From Pleodorina starrii (Eukaryota; Chlorophyta; Chlorophyceae; Chlamydomonadales; Volvocaceae): a DNA stretch of 64,000 nt. Positions 1-18,898 of the stretch are shown one piece after another. The stretch's first letter is position 1, and every line of letters starts with the position of its first letter. The position numbers were made by a program, and so were the translations under genes. The notes under the pieces are model-generated. The model saw only the letters and a program-made list of their open reading frames with translations. It was not told the DNA's origin and searched no databases. The stretch spans positions 124,001-188,000 of the forward strand of contig BRXU01000003.1 of assembly GCA_030267565.1 (NCBI GenBank), given 5' to 3'.

Positions 1-462
1 GCGCATTGAGCCTAGGAGCCACGCACGCTTTGCAGATTTAAAAAATTCGATAGAGAAAAGGAGTTCAGGCAGGTCAAGTGCCTGGGGGTGTGGAACGGTG
101 TGCAGTTTGAGCCCGAACTTCTGTCTTTTAGTGCATAAATTAAGGCGACAGACCAAAGTCATTTCCGCCCATCCAAAATGGCCGATTCTGGTACCGGGTC
201 GTCAAAGACCACTAGTAAGAAGGATACATACACTTATGGCACGTGTGAGGTTGATGTGGCGGCCTATCATGACACTTTGAAGGGTGCCAAAGCAAAGAAA
301 AGCACTGTATGGTGGTCACCTTTCACCGTGCTTCTACTCGAGGGTGTTGTACAGCTTATGTGCACCGTCCATGATTGTAAAATTGGTAGTCCATATAGAT
401 TACTATCTTATTAAATATAAACTTATCCCAAGCCCAATGAGTGCGTTCTCCAGTTGCCCTTG

Positions 463-1008
463 TCAATTTCTTTCATGGAATGGTTCTGGGGATTTCCTGT
501 CCAGGGCCGGCTTAGGCAAGGCTCTTATTAGCTGCTGCACGCATTAACCAATACTGCAATATTTGCAGGCATGAAAAACATAGAAGACCCTACAGCAGAA
601 CGTTTCACTAATGTTCTACTTTTTGACTTTGAAATACCTGGGTGATGAGTCTCACCCATTAAAACTCCTATTGACCCCAGTGGGACTTGTACCCACAACC
701 TTCGGATTTGGAATCCGCTGCCCCACCATTGGGCCATGGAGCCGCTGCTCATCGAAGGAAAAGTCCTCATGCTGAAGACATGCAGAATAGTTGCAACCGC
801 ATCATGTGTGTTGACCCATGTGTTGCTGGCAAGGAATGCAGGCCGCAACACTGTGCTACGGCCATCCTCTGGTTGGAATCCACACATGCGATTTAAAACA
901 TACCCGCACATACCTGGGCCGGCTGCTGAATTTCTTTCATGTTACTTTCTTTCTGGGGATTTCCTGTCAAAGGGCCGGCTTAGGCAAGGGCTTTTAGCTA
1001 CCGCATGC
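463..1008. repeat. pair of roughly 75-80 bp direct repeats flanking the tRNA-like sequence
   Basis: 463-535 and 927-1008 share the order AATTTCTTTCATG, then CTGGGGATTTCCTGTC, then GGGCCGGCTTAGGCAAGG, with small gaps. They flank about 390 bp containing the tRNA-like sequence. The arrangement could be a miniature element or two copies of one dispersed repeat. Confidence 0.5.
672..743 (-). tRNA. tRNA-Trp(CCA)-like sequence, possibly a pseudogene or SINE head
   Basis: Read on the minus strand the 72 nt fold as a cloverleaf. A seven-pair acceptor stem (with G-U pairs) is followed by a GCCC/GGGC D stem. The anticodon stem closes a TTCCAAA loop that would present CCA (Trp), and a GTGGG/CCCAC T stem follows. 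The T loop reads TACAAGT instead of the usual TTC start and the anticodon stem has one mismatched end pair, so it is slightly degenerate. Direct repeats lie on both sides (463-535 and 927-1008), which favours a SINE or retro-pseudogene over a functional tRNA gene. Confidence 0.5.
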
Positions 1009-1477
1009 GTGGGCCTTTTGTTCCCTTTTTACGTGACGTGTTCATTGATGGGCATCGCATTGCTTCCTCATGTACTTGCTCATACATGTGCCTATCCTGA
1101 ATGAAGGTGTTTGGCATGCATATGTCTTTGACTATGGTGCGGTTTGAATCCACACTTATACATACTGAAATGTTTTCTCCCTGAACTAATCCACGGAGTA
1201 CAGAATTTCTGCACCTTGACTTCTCCGAAAGTGCCCACCTTACGTTGAGCCGGCCTCATCTAGAAGTGCAATTAAAAATGTGGACACTATTTATGCTTGT
1301 AGTGAGGGTTTTAAAAGGTACGCATGTCGCTGGCCAGAGAGACAGACGAGGAAGGAGTCAATGGATACACTTTTTAACCGCTTACAAATGCGCACGCAAC
1401 CGTACACAGCTGCCCAGCCGGCATCATGATTCCCTACTGTGAGAAACACTGTCATATCCAAGGAAAAAGCGTTTCGC

Positions 1478-1552
1478 TACTGGGACTCGAACCCGGGTCT
1501 CTAGGTTTCGGAGGCCTGCACGGCGATCTTAGGGTCGCCTGGCTCTGTGGTG
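1478..1552 (-). repeat. degenerate tRNA-like fragment with consensus B box
   Basis: The minus strand contains GGTTCGAGTCC, an exact match to the RNA polymerase III B-box consensus, with an anticodon-arm-like segment before it. No matching acceptor stem could be paired, so this is a remnant, consistent with a tRNA-derived SINE or a dead tRNA gene. Confidence 0.3.
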
Positions 1553-3567
1553 AACGGGTGGTCTCAGTGAGAGAGACTATTTTGTAACAACCGTTCGAAT
1601 GCCTAAGTAAACGTCTGCTCCATTCTTAACACAAGGCCTCAACGCCCACAGCCTCACGGCAACCACCCTGTGTAGCTAGCTATAAAACCCGAAAATCACT
1701 CCTCCACGCCTTCGTGGACTCCTTAAATGGCACCATGTGCCGTACCAACTCCCTTACGAGGGCACAACTCCTCTGAGTTCACAGAAAACCTAGGTTTTCT
1801 AGTGTTGCACTCAGAAAACCTTCAGTTTAGCTGCAAGCTGCGTTCAGTGTACGTAGGAGTTGAACACCATTGAGCCATGTGTCTCTGAAGACTCGTACAC
1901 CTGCCGGGTGCGTGGGCACCCATTGCATCTCAACGTGACAGACGGCCACCACTTTGTTCACGGGGTCACTCGCCGGGCAGGGCCGAAGCCCCACCAGCTG
2001 AATCGGTTCGATTGCATCTCGGACCTCTCGCGGTGAAACTGCCCGAAACCACGTTGTCAGGCCTCATAGGCACTCTCGCTTAGGCAGCGGGCATCCAGCG
2101 TGCGGTTCGACCCAAGTCCATCCCTAGCACTCAACTCCACCTACCCGTACGGGCTGAACGGGGCCCCGCCTTTTTCTCCGGCTTCAATGAAGCCGACACC
2201 AACCCATGGTCCTTTCCTTTACCTGGTTGAGGAACATGGTTTCGGGGCAGTTGCGTTTTCGTAACCGCCCGTCCGTTCCTGTCAAGGCAGGGCCGGCTTG
2301 TCATGACGGATTGCTGAATTCGTCCGATTTGCGTGACAGGCGTGCTGGTCTGAGGTCAACGGCGAGGTTACGGTGTAATGTCGCATGGGTCTGTGGGTCG
2401 CTGGTGCGTATCATACTTGAGATGTGGTTGGTTTGGAAGATGTGTTTTGTGGTTGAAATGTTTCCATTGCGTTGATCTCCTGGCAGTCCGGTGGTTTGCT
2501 TACCTGTGGTTGGTTTCTGGTACGGCAGTCATGATCTGTTGGTTCTTAAGGGCCATTTCGACGCTATCCCAGCGGCTCGCGTCACGATTGACTCAGATCG
2601 ATGCGACTGCGCGTTACATATACAGCACATGGGTGCTTTCGTGTGCAAAGATTCAAACGACATGCATGCCAACACCCACAGATTCACAGGTTGCATACCC
2701 AGCTATGGAGCATGCTTGCCACGTATTCATCAATTGAAGGATCTGCCCGCACTTGTCTATCACGCATTACGCTCTGGAATTCGTGGGCCCTTGAGGTCTA
2801 GGGAAAGGCTCGCTCAGTTCGCAACCAATGATGGAAATCAACAAAGCAATCAATGCTGCTACTCCTGCATATCCGCCAGCAGCCATGCACAATACGGAGC
2901 TAGCTAGCAAGGGAGCTAGTTAGGTGCTAAGGTTGCCATAGCTGTCCTGCCCAACGCCGCAGACGATGAAGTAAGCTTGGAATAGGTAGATAGACATACA
3001 TAGGTAGAAAAACCCTACGTAAGGTATCATCAACACAGCCAAACGATGTACACGCCAAGACCTACCAACGAACGGACCACGCACAAGCGAACATCTACTT
3101 ACTTGACAAGCCATGTTTTGGGGAAAGACCCTGGCCTGGCGGCCATCCAAGCAATTATTTCATTGAATGTTCGTTTCATACCGTATGCGTGTCTCAGGGT
3201 AGAGGCAGATCGGCCAGAAGCAAGCCCCCGATTGGCACTGATCGGCCGCCTGCAGCCTCATGCCTGCTGCATGCACAATGCAACACGTCGTCAAGCGCAT
3301 TCATGCGTGCATGCGACATATTTATCGCAGAGGCTTTTCATACATGCACACGAGCTAGCTAGCTGGCTGGGGGAATAGGTGGCTGCTGGGAGGGCTGGGA
3401 GCTACATGCCACGTTGCGTTTGTTGCCCGGAACTTCATCATTACTATACTTGCCACGCACTGTTTTAATCCGGTCCCCGTCTATCCATTCTGCGCATGCG
3501 TATGGACTCGTCCTTTTTCGTATGTAGCCAGTTATTAGCAGCCAGCAGCACAACTAACAGCAGCAGC

Positions 3568-12045
<8,478 letters not shown>

Positions 12046-15000
12046 TGTGCGTAATAAGGCAACAACGTTCACCCGAGGGCTACCGTCACACAATTATGAA
12101 TATAAGAACGTGGTACGTACTAAGGATTTTATCCTCCCGACACCTTTATGCTCGTCCGAGATACACGCCATAATCGGTTCCTGCGCCTTACGACATGGGT
12201 TACGCGAAACCTCTTTTCGTAGACGGATCTTGTCGGACGTAACCGTTGCGAATTCTGTTCAAGGAACAAACAATTAAATACAAAGAACATGACGGAGTTT
12301 TAGGCCCGATAATCACGAGCCTAGCAAGGGGTGGTGTGCCGGATAGAGAAACGAACAGGCCACACACATCGGCACGGGTGGAGTACGCAATTATGCCGCG
12401 CTCTGTTGTGCCAAGTATGATAGTCTGATTTGGAAGTGATTAATCTGATATCAAAAGTAGGGGAGATTAAGAAAAGATACATGCATGACCCCGCGTAACC
12501 TTTGCGGTTTGCGGCTGTCGGACCTTTTGGAGTGTCCAATTTATAATCTAATATCTTTTTATTGATCTTTGCTTTGATAAAAAATTTCTCGACGGTTCCA
12601 AGCGCTCGTTGTCGCTCGCTCCGCTGGCCGGCAAGTCAGTTGTGGTGAACATTTTTTTGAAGTACAATTCTTGTACACTGCCAATAAAAGCTGCCTTCAT
12701 GGACAATTTAATGGTATTATAGTTTAATGGCCGCTCTGATTGCGCGGGTGGGAATTCATGCAAACTCGTAGATGTTTAGTCCATCGAACCCGCCCGACAG
12801 GGCTCGACCAGGAAGACTTTAACACGACGGACAAACGTGCTTGGGACTTTAACGAGGAGGCAGAAGATATTTTCGTTTGTAATGGAGGTAATGGCAGAAA
12901 CGCTTTCGGGTGTAACTGTCAAGTACTACATGCTGTACTTTAACACGAGAGCATCGTGGTGAGGTTCTCGATGTGTTTTCAGGCTATTGTTCGATCTGTG
13001 TGATACGTCACGGCGCTGTGTGTATCTCCTAAGTCAAGCGACGGATGACGATGGAGCCTGCATGCCTGAACTTGCAAGTGCACGCAACGGTTACGGCTGC
13101 TGACTTGACTTTCGTGTTTGCGGCGGGCTCTCGCTCGCCAAACTCCCGTTAGCATCGAGAACTGGCGATGCTCTTACGGACGGACGTGCTGCTTAAGAAT
13201 TACGCCTGATCGCGCTTGGTGTACCAAGCGTCGATTGGGGTACACACCGCCGAGAGTCTTGTTCTGGACGCTTTCTGGATGTCTCCTGCCGCTTTATTTC
13301 CTGGGTCATGCCGAATCTTCAATAAATTTCAAATATGCAAAATAATTGTTTTGTGCTTTGCGTTCGCCACGCCCAAACTCATGTATCATCAAAAACTCAC
13401 GGTACCGTACGCGTAAAGTTATGGTAAGTATATGGTAATCGCCGGCAAGTTCACCTCCTCATCCTATCTTTTGGCACAAATAGGGCAAATCGGCGCTCGC
13501 AGCGGCATTTAATAACGATATCATAACGCTGCAGCTCTTAGTTATTACGCACATCGCGTGCCGATTGACCCTCGGTCCAGTTTGTTGATCGCTGGCGCGG
13601 CGTAGCTTTCAGCAGTGTTAGCTTCATTGCAAGCTGCCCTGAGAGAAACATGCCCCTTGCTGGCGGGCTAATGCCGGAACGCATATTCCCCTCCGCATAT
13701 TCCCCTCCACTCAATACCCCCACCCCGCCTCCTATTTGTTGCCCGCTAGGGCCCGCTTATGCGCCTAGGGCCTAACGCACATCGCCCGCCGCCCGTAGGC
13801 ATCGCACACATATTTGCCCGACATCTCTCTACCGATCTTTGACAGCGTTACATATGAAATGAAGTGAAGTTCGTCAGTTCGTTCGTCAGTTCGTTCGTCA
13901 GTTCGTTCGTTCGTCCGTTCGTTCGTCCGTTCGTTCGTCAGTTCGTTCGTCAGTTCGTTCGTCAGTTCGTTCGTCAGTTCGTTCGTCAGTTCGTTCGTCA
14001 GTTCGTTCGTCAGTTCGTTCGTTCGTTTCCGTCACGATTGAAACGAAGTGAGGTTTCCCCATACGAGCTCGTTACAAGTTCGGAGCCTGCTCGCTACCTA
14101 ATTGCCAATAGGGACAATGATGGGACAAAGGTTGAGGGCGTCGGCCACTTCGTACCTCCCCGCCGACCACAACTACCACGATACATATGTTCATTCCCCC
14201 CCCCCTCCCCACGGGTTCGCACGTTCCTGTCTGGGTGGTCCGTGTCGTCTGAGCAGGTGCAGGCTTTTCCAGCCGTTATCACTTCTGGCATCTTTGGTGT
14301 TCGGGCCTTGTGCGGCAAACGTGCATAACGACGCTGCCGAGTCGAACTCTGGACGTCTGGAGTTTAGGGAACGCAGGTTTCGGTCCAGTCCAGTCCAGCC
14401 CAGTCCCGCTTGCACACATGCGCCTCTGCATGCTCTGCTCTCCCCGCAGAAGCCGCGTCGATGATGCCGTGCCGATACCTCCATTTCATCAGCGGGTGGG
14501 CATCTTCTGATTGCGATGTGTTCGTTCACACCTGCAAGGAAGGATGCCCGAACCACGACCCGATGGGGCCAAGCAACTGGAGCGGAGCCAGTTGGCCCCA
14601 TCGGAACCATTATTCAAATGGTTCCCGCGGCTTTCCTCAACACACCGGAACCATTCAAATGCCTCCCGCCGCTGCTGCTTCACGCCGCTGCAACGAACGG
14701 AGGCAGCGTTGACCGCTCAGCCCACATGTGGCGAATCGCCGGGCCCCGAATGAATACAAACCTAGGTAAGCTTTTATTTGTCAGTTTATTACGCAGAACG
14801 AAGCAGCGGTTTGGCACCAGCACAGGGCCCCCCGGTGGCGTTAGTTCGCGGCCGTCGAGACCGCACGCCTTGCGAGTTGCAACTCCATCCGATCGATCGA
14901 CTGCGCTCAGCCACCAGGCCCCGCTTCCGTGCGACAGTGAGTCCAGCACAGTTCACCTGCACCTGTACATACCGAGACGAACCGGGATTCCCCAGCACAG

Positions 15001-15127
15001 CCTCGTCCCCACCTACCCCAGCGTCCCCCGGCATGTGGCCGTCGCACCCGAGACCCGACGTTTCGCTCGGCCCTCACACTCTGACATCTCCCTTTGACAT
15101 CTCCCTCTGAAATTAGACGACGGACCC
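12046..15127. other. intergenic region between katG and the rhomboid gene
   Basis: The 5' side of katG and the 3' side of the rhomboid gene face each other across about 3.1 kb. No family-like coding was found. The stretch next to katG is relatively AT-rich and should hold its promoter, though no clear TATA or other element could be assigned. The only strong structure is the 12-bp tandem array at 13869-14032. Confidence 0.5.
13869..14032 (+). repeat. 12-bp tandem repeat, unit TTCGTTCGTCAG
   Basis: About 13 copies of TTCGTTCGTCAG and the variant TTCGTTCGTCCG are arrayed head to tail in intergenic DNA. The translated Phe-Val-Arg-Gln repeat is a by-product of the array, not a protein. Confidence 0.9.
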
Positions 15128-18100
15128 TCACTTGCCGCCCGGATCAGGCAGGCCCTGCAGCAGCAGCACCAGAAGCACCCCCACCGCCGCCCCTGCCAGG
15201 TGGGCCGCGTGGGACACCGCCATACCGCCCACCATCAGTCCGCCCGCCACCTGATTCTTAGCCTCCTCAAGAACCTGCGGGGAGGGCGGGTGGTCGGGCG
15301 GGTGAGAGGGCGGGCGGAAGGGTAGGTGGAAGCCTACATCACTTACCTACTCTTCGTCTATTCCTCTTACCGGTGCATACACGGAAGAGGTCAAGTGAAG
15401 GCATGCAGGAAGGATTACGGCACCGCCCTAATCCTGGCCCGACGTGCCCAGGGGTGTACCTGGCACGCCGCCCGTCTTGGCGTGACCGAAGAACCGTGCC
15501 CAGGTACTCCCTTGGTGGCACGGCGTGCGTGTCGGGTACATGCTTTCGCACGAGATATCAGGTACACCCCTGGGCTCGGCGGGCCAGGTACAGCCATGTG
15601 CGTGCTTCTTGGGGCACGCCGAGACGGGCAGGCCGCACATATACATATGCACCCAGACAACCGCACAGGCTACAGTCCAGCCCGCATGGACCATCCACCT
15701 GCAAGCAATCAGCGGCACTGGTTGCCGGCGGCCCTACCCCACCTCCCTCCCGACCCAACACCCACCTGTCGCACCACGAACTGCCCCAGCACCACCGCCT
15801 CTAGCAGCTGCTTCAAGTTCCACCGCAACCGGGTCAACACACTCACAGCAAACAGACCGAAGATGGCGCCTGCGCCGCCGGGGGAAGCAAGAGGGGCCGG
15901 GGCCCGGGGGAGAGGGCCGGGGAGTACAGTATGATAGCCCCAAACGGCGCGGGGAAGGGGGCAGGGGGTAGAAGGGAAGAACCGCTGCGAAGGAGCCCTG
16001 GCGACGTCTTCGAATGGATCCAGCCCGATGAGGGTGCCGGGGAACGAGGTACAGGAACGTGCTTCTCTGTGTGAGGACGGAGATCATGAGAGGCGTGTTT
16101 GTCTGCGCGCGCAACGCGAGAATTACCGTACAGTGACAACCCCGAGAAGCCAAACGCGCGGCAGCGGACATGTATGGTAGGGGTAACTAGCGCGGAATAC
16201 TGCAACTGAAGCTTCTGCAAGACAAGGTCAACTGGCAACATCACGCCTCCCTGTCTCGCGATTTCCAATCATGCAGCGGTGAGGCGAATATTTTTTTCCA
16301 GAACCAGGGCCGGTGCCCACCCTCCACCCTCCACTGGAAAGCCAACCCGCCAACCCACCGACCCACCGACCCGCCATCCCACCGACCCGCCATCCCACCG
16401 ACCCACCGACCCTACAGCGAGCAGCCTCACCCGATGCGCCCACGGACACCGTCACGTGGCCGTTGCTTGTGGCTGGCGTCAGGAAGAACGTGGCCAGGGC
16501 AGCACCTGGCAAGTGGCGACATGTTGGCGTTGGATGTAGGTAGAGGAAGGGGTTGCGAAGGGAGATACGGCAGGGGGGCAACCGCCGGCGCACGTAAGAG
16601 ATAAGAGATGATCAACTGTATGGAATACAAACGAGCAGACGCGCGCAGCCGCTGAGGCGGATGCCTTGCTCTCAAGCCATGGGCCCCCCTTAAAAAGTTA
16701 AAACTGCCTCAGAAGTTCGGTCTCCGAGGCCGGGTGCATACCGTACATCGGCTTGTTTACGTTGCGCACATTCGACGAGCGAGCACCAGCACCTGCATAA
16801 CCCACGTACCCACCCGCTTACCCACCCGCCCGCCCGCCATTCCTTTTCTTGGTACACGGGCCGACTAACTACGCCGCCCTGGTGGAATCCCTACATTCTC
16901 TCAACACCTGACTTGTTTCGGTCAGGTTTTCTTTGAGCCCTCTAGTGACACCGCCCAGTCCGCCCAGCCCACCCACCCACCCGCCCACCTAGGCCGCATA
17001 GCACGAAGGTGGTCACCACACCCGCCGCGCCCTCCGTCTCCTCCACCATCTTTCCGAAAACGCACAGGTTAAAGAGGTTGCCGCTGAGGTGCGCAAAGTT
17101 GCCGTGACAGAACATGTGCGTGACAAACTGCCACCATTGGGGCCTACGCGGCGGTTCGGGCGCGGCACGCCGCGGCGCGGCACGCAAGGTGCCGGCAACG
17201 GGAACCCCGCAACGAAAGCGGAGGGCGGAAGGTGGAGGGCGGAAGGGAGGGCAGAGGGCAGGGAGCGGAAGGTGGCGCAGTAGGCGCAGGGCATGATTGG
17301 ATTAAGGGACGGATTGTATTTCGTGGAGAGCCCCCTTCTGATCTCGTGGATCTCGTGGATCTCGTGGATCTCGTGGATCCGGTGAAGAGGAATTGTTTGA
17401 GGGAAACCAAAGACAGGAAGCACTGGAGGGAAGAATGTAAGTTGAGGGGTTACGGGGATTGCGAACTTTGGAGCAGCGATGCCCTCTTCCGCTGGGGCGC
17501 ACGTGCACGTGCAAGGCCGGCTGGCCATGCTGTCCCGGGCTCCCTCCGGGCATCACGGATGAAAGCCGGGCCCCAGGCGTATTGGACCGCCGGTTGGTAA
17601 AGCGCGCCGCAGCATGGCCGGGGCCCGGGACCCTCTCCCGCGTCCAGAAACACGGTATGGGATAGTATGGCCCCGTATGGGGACACCCAACATCTGAGTT
17701 TGACACCGGAGGAGCGCCCCCCCTGGAGCGCCATCCGCCCCATCGAGGCGCCGTACAGATGCTGCCCTGGATAATCCCATCCCGGGTTCCCGGCCCTTGC
17801 TTGGACTGCCCTCTCGGGTTTCTGCTTGCATGCACGAATCGGCTTTGCAGTGGATCCAGAGTTGTACTGCAGTGGATCCAGAGTTGTACTGCATGCAGTG
17901 GATCCAGAGGGTCGCCGGGGCCTCCGTTTGTGCCTCGTTTGCTCGTTGACCCCTGGGTCGTCGTCGTCGTCGTCCCGTCACCGCACCTGGCGTGGTTGAG
18001 ATAGAGCGTTGCACAGCCCGGCAGATGCAGCAGATTGTCGGCGATGAAGACCAGGCAGCAAAGCAGCATCAGCAGGAATACGCCGTTGCCGTTGCCGGTC

Positions 18101-18898
18101 AGGGAGCGTGCCGGCGGCTGACCGTGACCTGCAGCAAATGAAGGGGCGAGAGGGGACGGGTAACTGAAATTGGGGACGGGTATATTGAGAATGAGAGCTG
18201 GTGGAAAAGGCGGCGAAGCGGGAAGGACGCCGCGGTTAAGGCACTTGTTGTTGCAGGAGCTGTACCCTCAGGGCAGTGCCGGACCCCCAGGGCCGTGCAT
18301 CCCCCTGGGCGGTCCTCAGACAGAAGTCAACGGCCGCGGTGGTAGCAGCTGCTGCTTAAAACAGCGACGGTACAAAGTGTGTTCGTCGTCCGGTGGCGGG
18401 GCTCGGGGCTGCCAAAGACAGGGTTGGATCAGGGCTACTGGGAAAGGGGACGCGGCTTGGGCGGGGCTAGAATGGCGAGCGACTGCAAGTGACTGCGGAC
18501 CCCCAGATCGATAAGATAGAAGTACGGGCGAACGCCGTGAAAGCTGCGGCCATTTAATTTCGCAACCACAAAGATCATACTGGGCGTGATTGATTCATTC
18601 ACCGTAACCTCAGGCAATGCCAAACCAGTTCAATCCCAGCAGTCCCGGCGGGTCGGACGGACGGACCTTCACCGCCTTGCCATGCTGGAAGATTGCTGCT
18701 CGATGCATGACATACAAATGTCGCCCTATGCGGCCGTTGGTGCCCTGGCTGCGGATTTCCAGGCAGGATGACTCCGCTGCAGCCTCCTACGTGGGGCCTA
18801 GTGCACGATGCGTAGATTTTAGGTTGTGGTGGCACTGTTACAAGGCAACGCTTTGAACTGAGAAAATGGTTGTGAGCTTTCGCTGTGATATAGGACAT
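15128..18898 (-). CDS. rhomboid-family intramembrane serine protease, likely chloroplast
   Basis: Cleaves transmembrane substrates within the membrane. Exons (minus): 18898-18667 (tentative), 18128-17987, 17143-16989, 16505-16431, 15869-15766, 15274-15128; 284 residues, phases all match. Features in order: TM1 (GVFLLMLLCCLVFIADNLL), the HGNFAHLSGNLFN loop and helix with conserved His and Asn, TM3 (VVTTFVLCGLGAALATFFL), catalytic Ser201 in SVGASGAIFGL, a split codon joining the GASG exon to the GAIFG exon, and catalytic His261 in SHAAHLAGAAVG. The helix composition suits six TM segments. The first exon was chosen by phase and ATG. It gives a basic, hydroxylated leader with a VCHA-like site, so plastid targeting is inferred. 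530 bp separate it from exon 2. Confidence 0.85.
16324..16412 (+). repeat. CCGACC/CCGCCATCC simple repeat in rhomboid intron
   Basis: Irregular tandem copies of CCCACCGACC and CCGCCATCCCACC lie in the intron just after (in gene direction) the exon carrying the catalytic serine. Confidence 0.7.
17339..17380 (+). repeat. 9-bp tandem repeat, unit ATCTCGTGG
   Basis: Just over four head-to-tail copies of ATCTCGTGG lie in the intron between the TM1 exon and the next exon of the rhomboid gene. Confidence 0.85.
17848..17909 (+). repeat. about 2.6 copies of a 22-27 bp repeat
   Basis: GCAGTGGATCCAGAGTTGTA is repeated twice, followed by a partial third copy after a short GCAT insertion, in the same rhomboid intron. 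Confidence 0.75.

Larger units (their letters stand above)
1..3567. other. gene-poor 3' flank of katG with tRNA-like and repeat fragments
   Basis: I see no convincing protein gene here. The open frames are short, mostly lack ATG starts and match no family I recognise. The stretch has lower GC than the genes further right. It holds a tRNA-Trp-like sequence (672-743), a second tRNA-like B box near 1485, and a pair of direct repeats (463-535 and 927-1008). It resembles SINE or other transposon debris. Confidence 0.5.

Noticed and set aside
2491..2907. 138-codon plus-strand frame
   Set aside because: No ATG near its beginning, no recognisable family, and it sits in repeat-rich DNA; kept only as a note.
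13864..14328. Phe-Val-Arg-Gln repeat protein
   Set aside because: Translation of a 12-bp microsatellite array with no conserved flanks and no start context.
15766..15869. Rhomboid apparently missing its catalytic serine (PGGAGAIFGL if read through)
   Set aside because: The PGGA part is intron. The acceptor CAG precedes GCGCCATC, and the preceding exon supplies SVGAS, so Ser201 is present.
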